From Alistipes sp. (GTDB lineage: Bacteria; Bacteroidota; Bacteroidia; Bacteroidales; Rikenellaceae), in assembly GCA_028691095.1 (NCBI GenBank), contig JAQUZZ010000079.1:1-6883 (forward strand): a stretch of 6,883 nt of DNA. Reading direction: 5' to 3'. Under the pieces are notes generated by a model. The model saw only the letters and a program-made list of their open reading frames with translations. It was not told where the DNA came from and did not search any database. A program made the translations under genes and the position numbers. Below, piece by piece: positions 6,364 through 6,883 of the stretch. The number at the start of each line of letters is the position of its first letter. Within the stretch, counting starts at the first letter, position 1.

Positions 6364-6453
6364 GCACAGCGTGCTATGTATGAGCCATGAGCACATCGGC
6401 CTATCACCCATATACCGTGGTGGCCAAAGGGCTCAATGATTCTTTGAGATTAC
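6361..6453 (+). repeat. Copy B of the two-copy structured repeat, beginning at the thrS stop
   Basis: This copy begins with the thrS stop codon TAA as the first bases of the shared 17-mer (6361-6377); the shared 11-mer is at 6409-6419. Potential stems match those of copy A: AGCAC/GTGCT (6363-6367/6371-6375), GTGGT/ATTAC (6417-6421/6449-6453) and AAAG/CTTT (6426-6429/6442-6445). Compared with copy A the outer stem changes C-G to T-A and two pairs to G-T wobble, and the inner stem changes G-C to A-T, all keeping pairing on the plus strand. The wobble pairs would be A-C mismatches on the other strand, favouring a plus-strand RNA. An alternative hairpin CTCAA/TTGAG (6432-6436/6444-6448) competes with the inner stem. 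Confidence 0.75.
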
Positions 6454-6466
6454 GTAGTACAACACC

Positions 6467-6485
6467 AGAGATTCGCTGAATCTCT
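6467..6485 (+). other. Short perfect hairpin in the thrS-infC spacer
   Basis: AGAGATTC (6467-6474) and GAATCTCT (6478-6485) form a perfect 8-bp stem with the 3-base loop GCT. It lies between repeat copy B and the terminator hairpin. No T tract follows; its role is unknown (leader structure, or part of an RNA ending at the next terminator). Confidence 0.5.
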
Positions 6486-6499
6486 ATCATAGGAGCATC

Positions 6500-6549
6500 A
6501 CGGAAGTGACAATGAGAGCCCGCCCGGCACATCCTGTCACTTCCGTTTT
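6500..6549 (+). terminator. Terminator or attenuator between thrS and infC
   Basis: ACGGAAGTGACA (6500-6511) and TGTCACTTCCGT (6535-6546) form a perfect 12-bp stem with a 23-base loop, and TTTT (6546-6549) follows. It ends 44 bases before the proposed infC start. It would end thrS transcripts at least in part; infC then needs its own promoter (only a weak candidate, TATTGTTT at 6563-6570, is seen) or read-through. The large loop and short T tract make it a moderate terminator. Confidence 0.65.
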
Positions 6550-6580
6550 AAAACCAAACACGTATTGTTTCACTAACGGT

Positions 6581-6596
6581 GGAGGGCAAAACTATA
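6581..6596 (+). promoter_or_regulatory. Strong Shine-Dalgarno with AUA start region of infC
   Basis: GGAGGG (6581-6586) precedes ATA at 6594 by 7 bases; a second ATA follows at 6597. The frame is open back to a TAA at 6549-6551 and has no ATG or TTG before 6660 (a GTG at 6579 overlaps the Shine-Dalgarno itself, and an ATT at 6564 lies before it). None of the other four starts in the window has such a site, so this one decides the start. Confidence 0.6.
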
Positions 6597-6883
6597 ATAA
6601 CAAAACCACAAAACCACAACAGACCCAGCGGCGGTCCACGCACCACAAACCGGGGAAGAATGCCGGAGAAAGAGGCTGCGCATCGTATCAACAACCTGAT
6701 TACTGCACAGCAGGTGCGCTTAGTAGGCGACAACATCGAACAACAACCCATGGTGGTCTCGTTGCGCGAAGCGCTCAAGATGGCAGAGCAGATGGAACTC
6801 GACTTGGTAGAGATCTCTCCCAAGGCCGATCCTCCTGTGTGTCGGATTGTCGACTACTCCAAATTCCTTTATCAACAAAAGAA
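6594..6883 (+). CDS. infC: Translation initiation factor IF-3 (5' part, cut by window end)
   Basis: IF-3 binds the 30S subunit, prevents 50S joining and rejects initiation at non-canonical codons or with the wrong tRNA. The fragment has the N-domain sequence [17 protein letters not shown], then [19 protein letters not shown] and YSKFLYQQ, which is diagnostic. The N-domain is nearly complete; the linker and C-domain lie outside. The proposed start is the rare codon ATA 6594, giving a basic, Arg/Asn/Gly/Pro-rich extension of about 20 residues before [15 protein letters not shown] 6660 is the alternative start and gives a length closer to E. coli IF-3, but it lacks a well-spaced Shine-Dalgarno. 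Non-AUG starts of infC are known to allow autoregulation (AUU in E. coli). rpmI and rplT are expected downstream. Confidence 0.93.
   Translation, partial: MITKPQNHNRPSGGPRTTNRGRMPEKEAAHRINNLITAQQVRLVGDNIEQQPMVVSLREALKMAEQMELDLVEISPKADPPVCRIVDYSKFLYQQK

Overview
The window looks like a housekeeping chromosomal segment of a Bacteroidota bacterium, most likely a member of the Bacteroidales. Three things point there. Two sites match the Bacteroidota promoter consensus (-7 TAnnTTTG, one with a -33 TTTG). Start codons generally lack Shine-Dalgarno sequences and have A-rich leaders instead. The gene content (long FabI, head GIN domain protein, PdxA, ThrS, IF-3 with a basic N-terminal extension) fits the same group. 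A genus cannot be named safely. Base composition is roughly balanced and no insertion sequence, phage gene, tRNA, rRNA or CRISPR array was seen.

Layout. 1-315 (+) is the C-terminal end of a sialate O-acetylesterase-like protein. A very long perfect hairpin (360-415) separates it from the convergent fabI (491-1339, -), the enoyl-ACP reductase of fatty acid synthesis. fabI has a good promoter at 1489-1458 and a leader of about 110 nt. About 560 bp without a convincing gene follows (1340-1899), containing one copy of a roughly 90-bp repeated element (1354-1443). A second minus-strand gene (1900-2733) encodes a secreted DUF2807 (head GIN) beta-solenoid protein with a strong hairpin beyond its 3' end. 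A divergent spacer (2734-3258) follows. Its right half has a Bacteroidota -7 box (3026-3033) and then a hairpin-rich, ATG-free stretch of about 220 nt leading into pdxA (3259-4359, +), a vitamin B6 biosynthesis gene. pdxA is followed after 57 bp by thrS (4417-6363, +), with a terminator-like hairpin just before the thrS start. After a 230-bp spacer containing four hairpins comes the start of infC (translation initiation factor IF-3), cut by the window edge.

How the genes relate. thrS-infC is the start of the classical thrS-infC-rpmI-rplT translation cluster; pdxA is an upstream neighbour that could be co-transcribed with thrS by read-through. fabI and the DUF2807 gene are separate units on the other strand.

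The most interesting features are non-coding. (1) A repeated element lies in the fabI leader and between thrS and infC. Its two blocks of identity are equally spaced and it has compensatory changes in potential stems. (2) infC appears to start at AUA and is the only gene here with a strong Shine-Dalgarno sequence. (3) A long structured RNA leader precedes pdxA. (4) The hairpin upstream of thrS has a loop resembling a tRNA-Thr anticodon loop. All RNA structures were found by eye, without energy calculation or database search.
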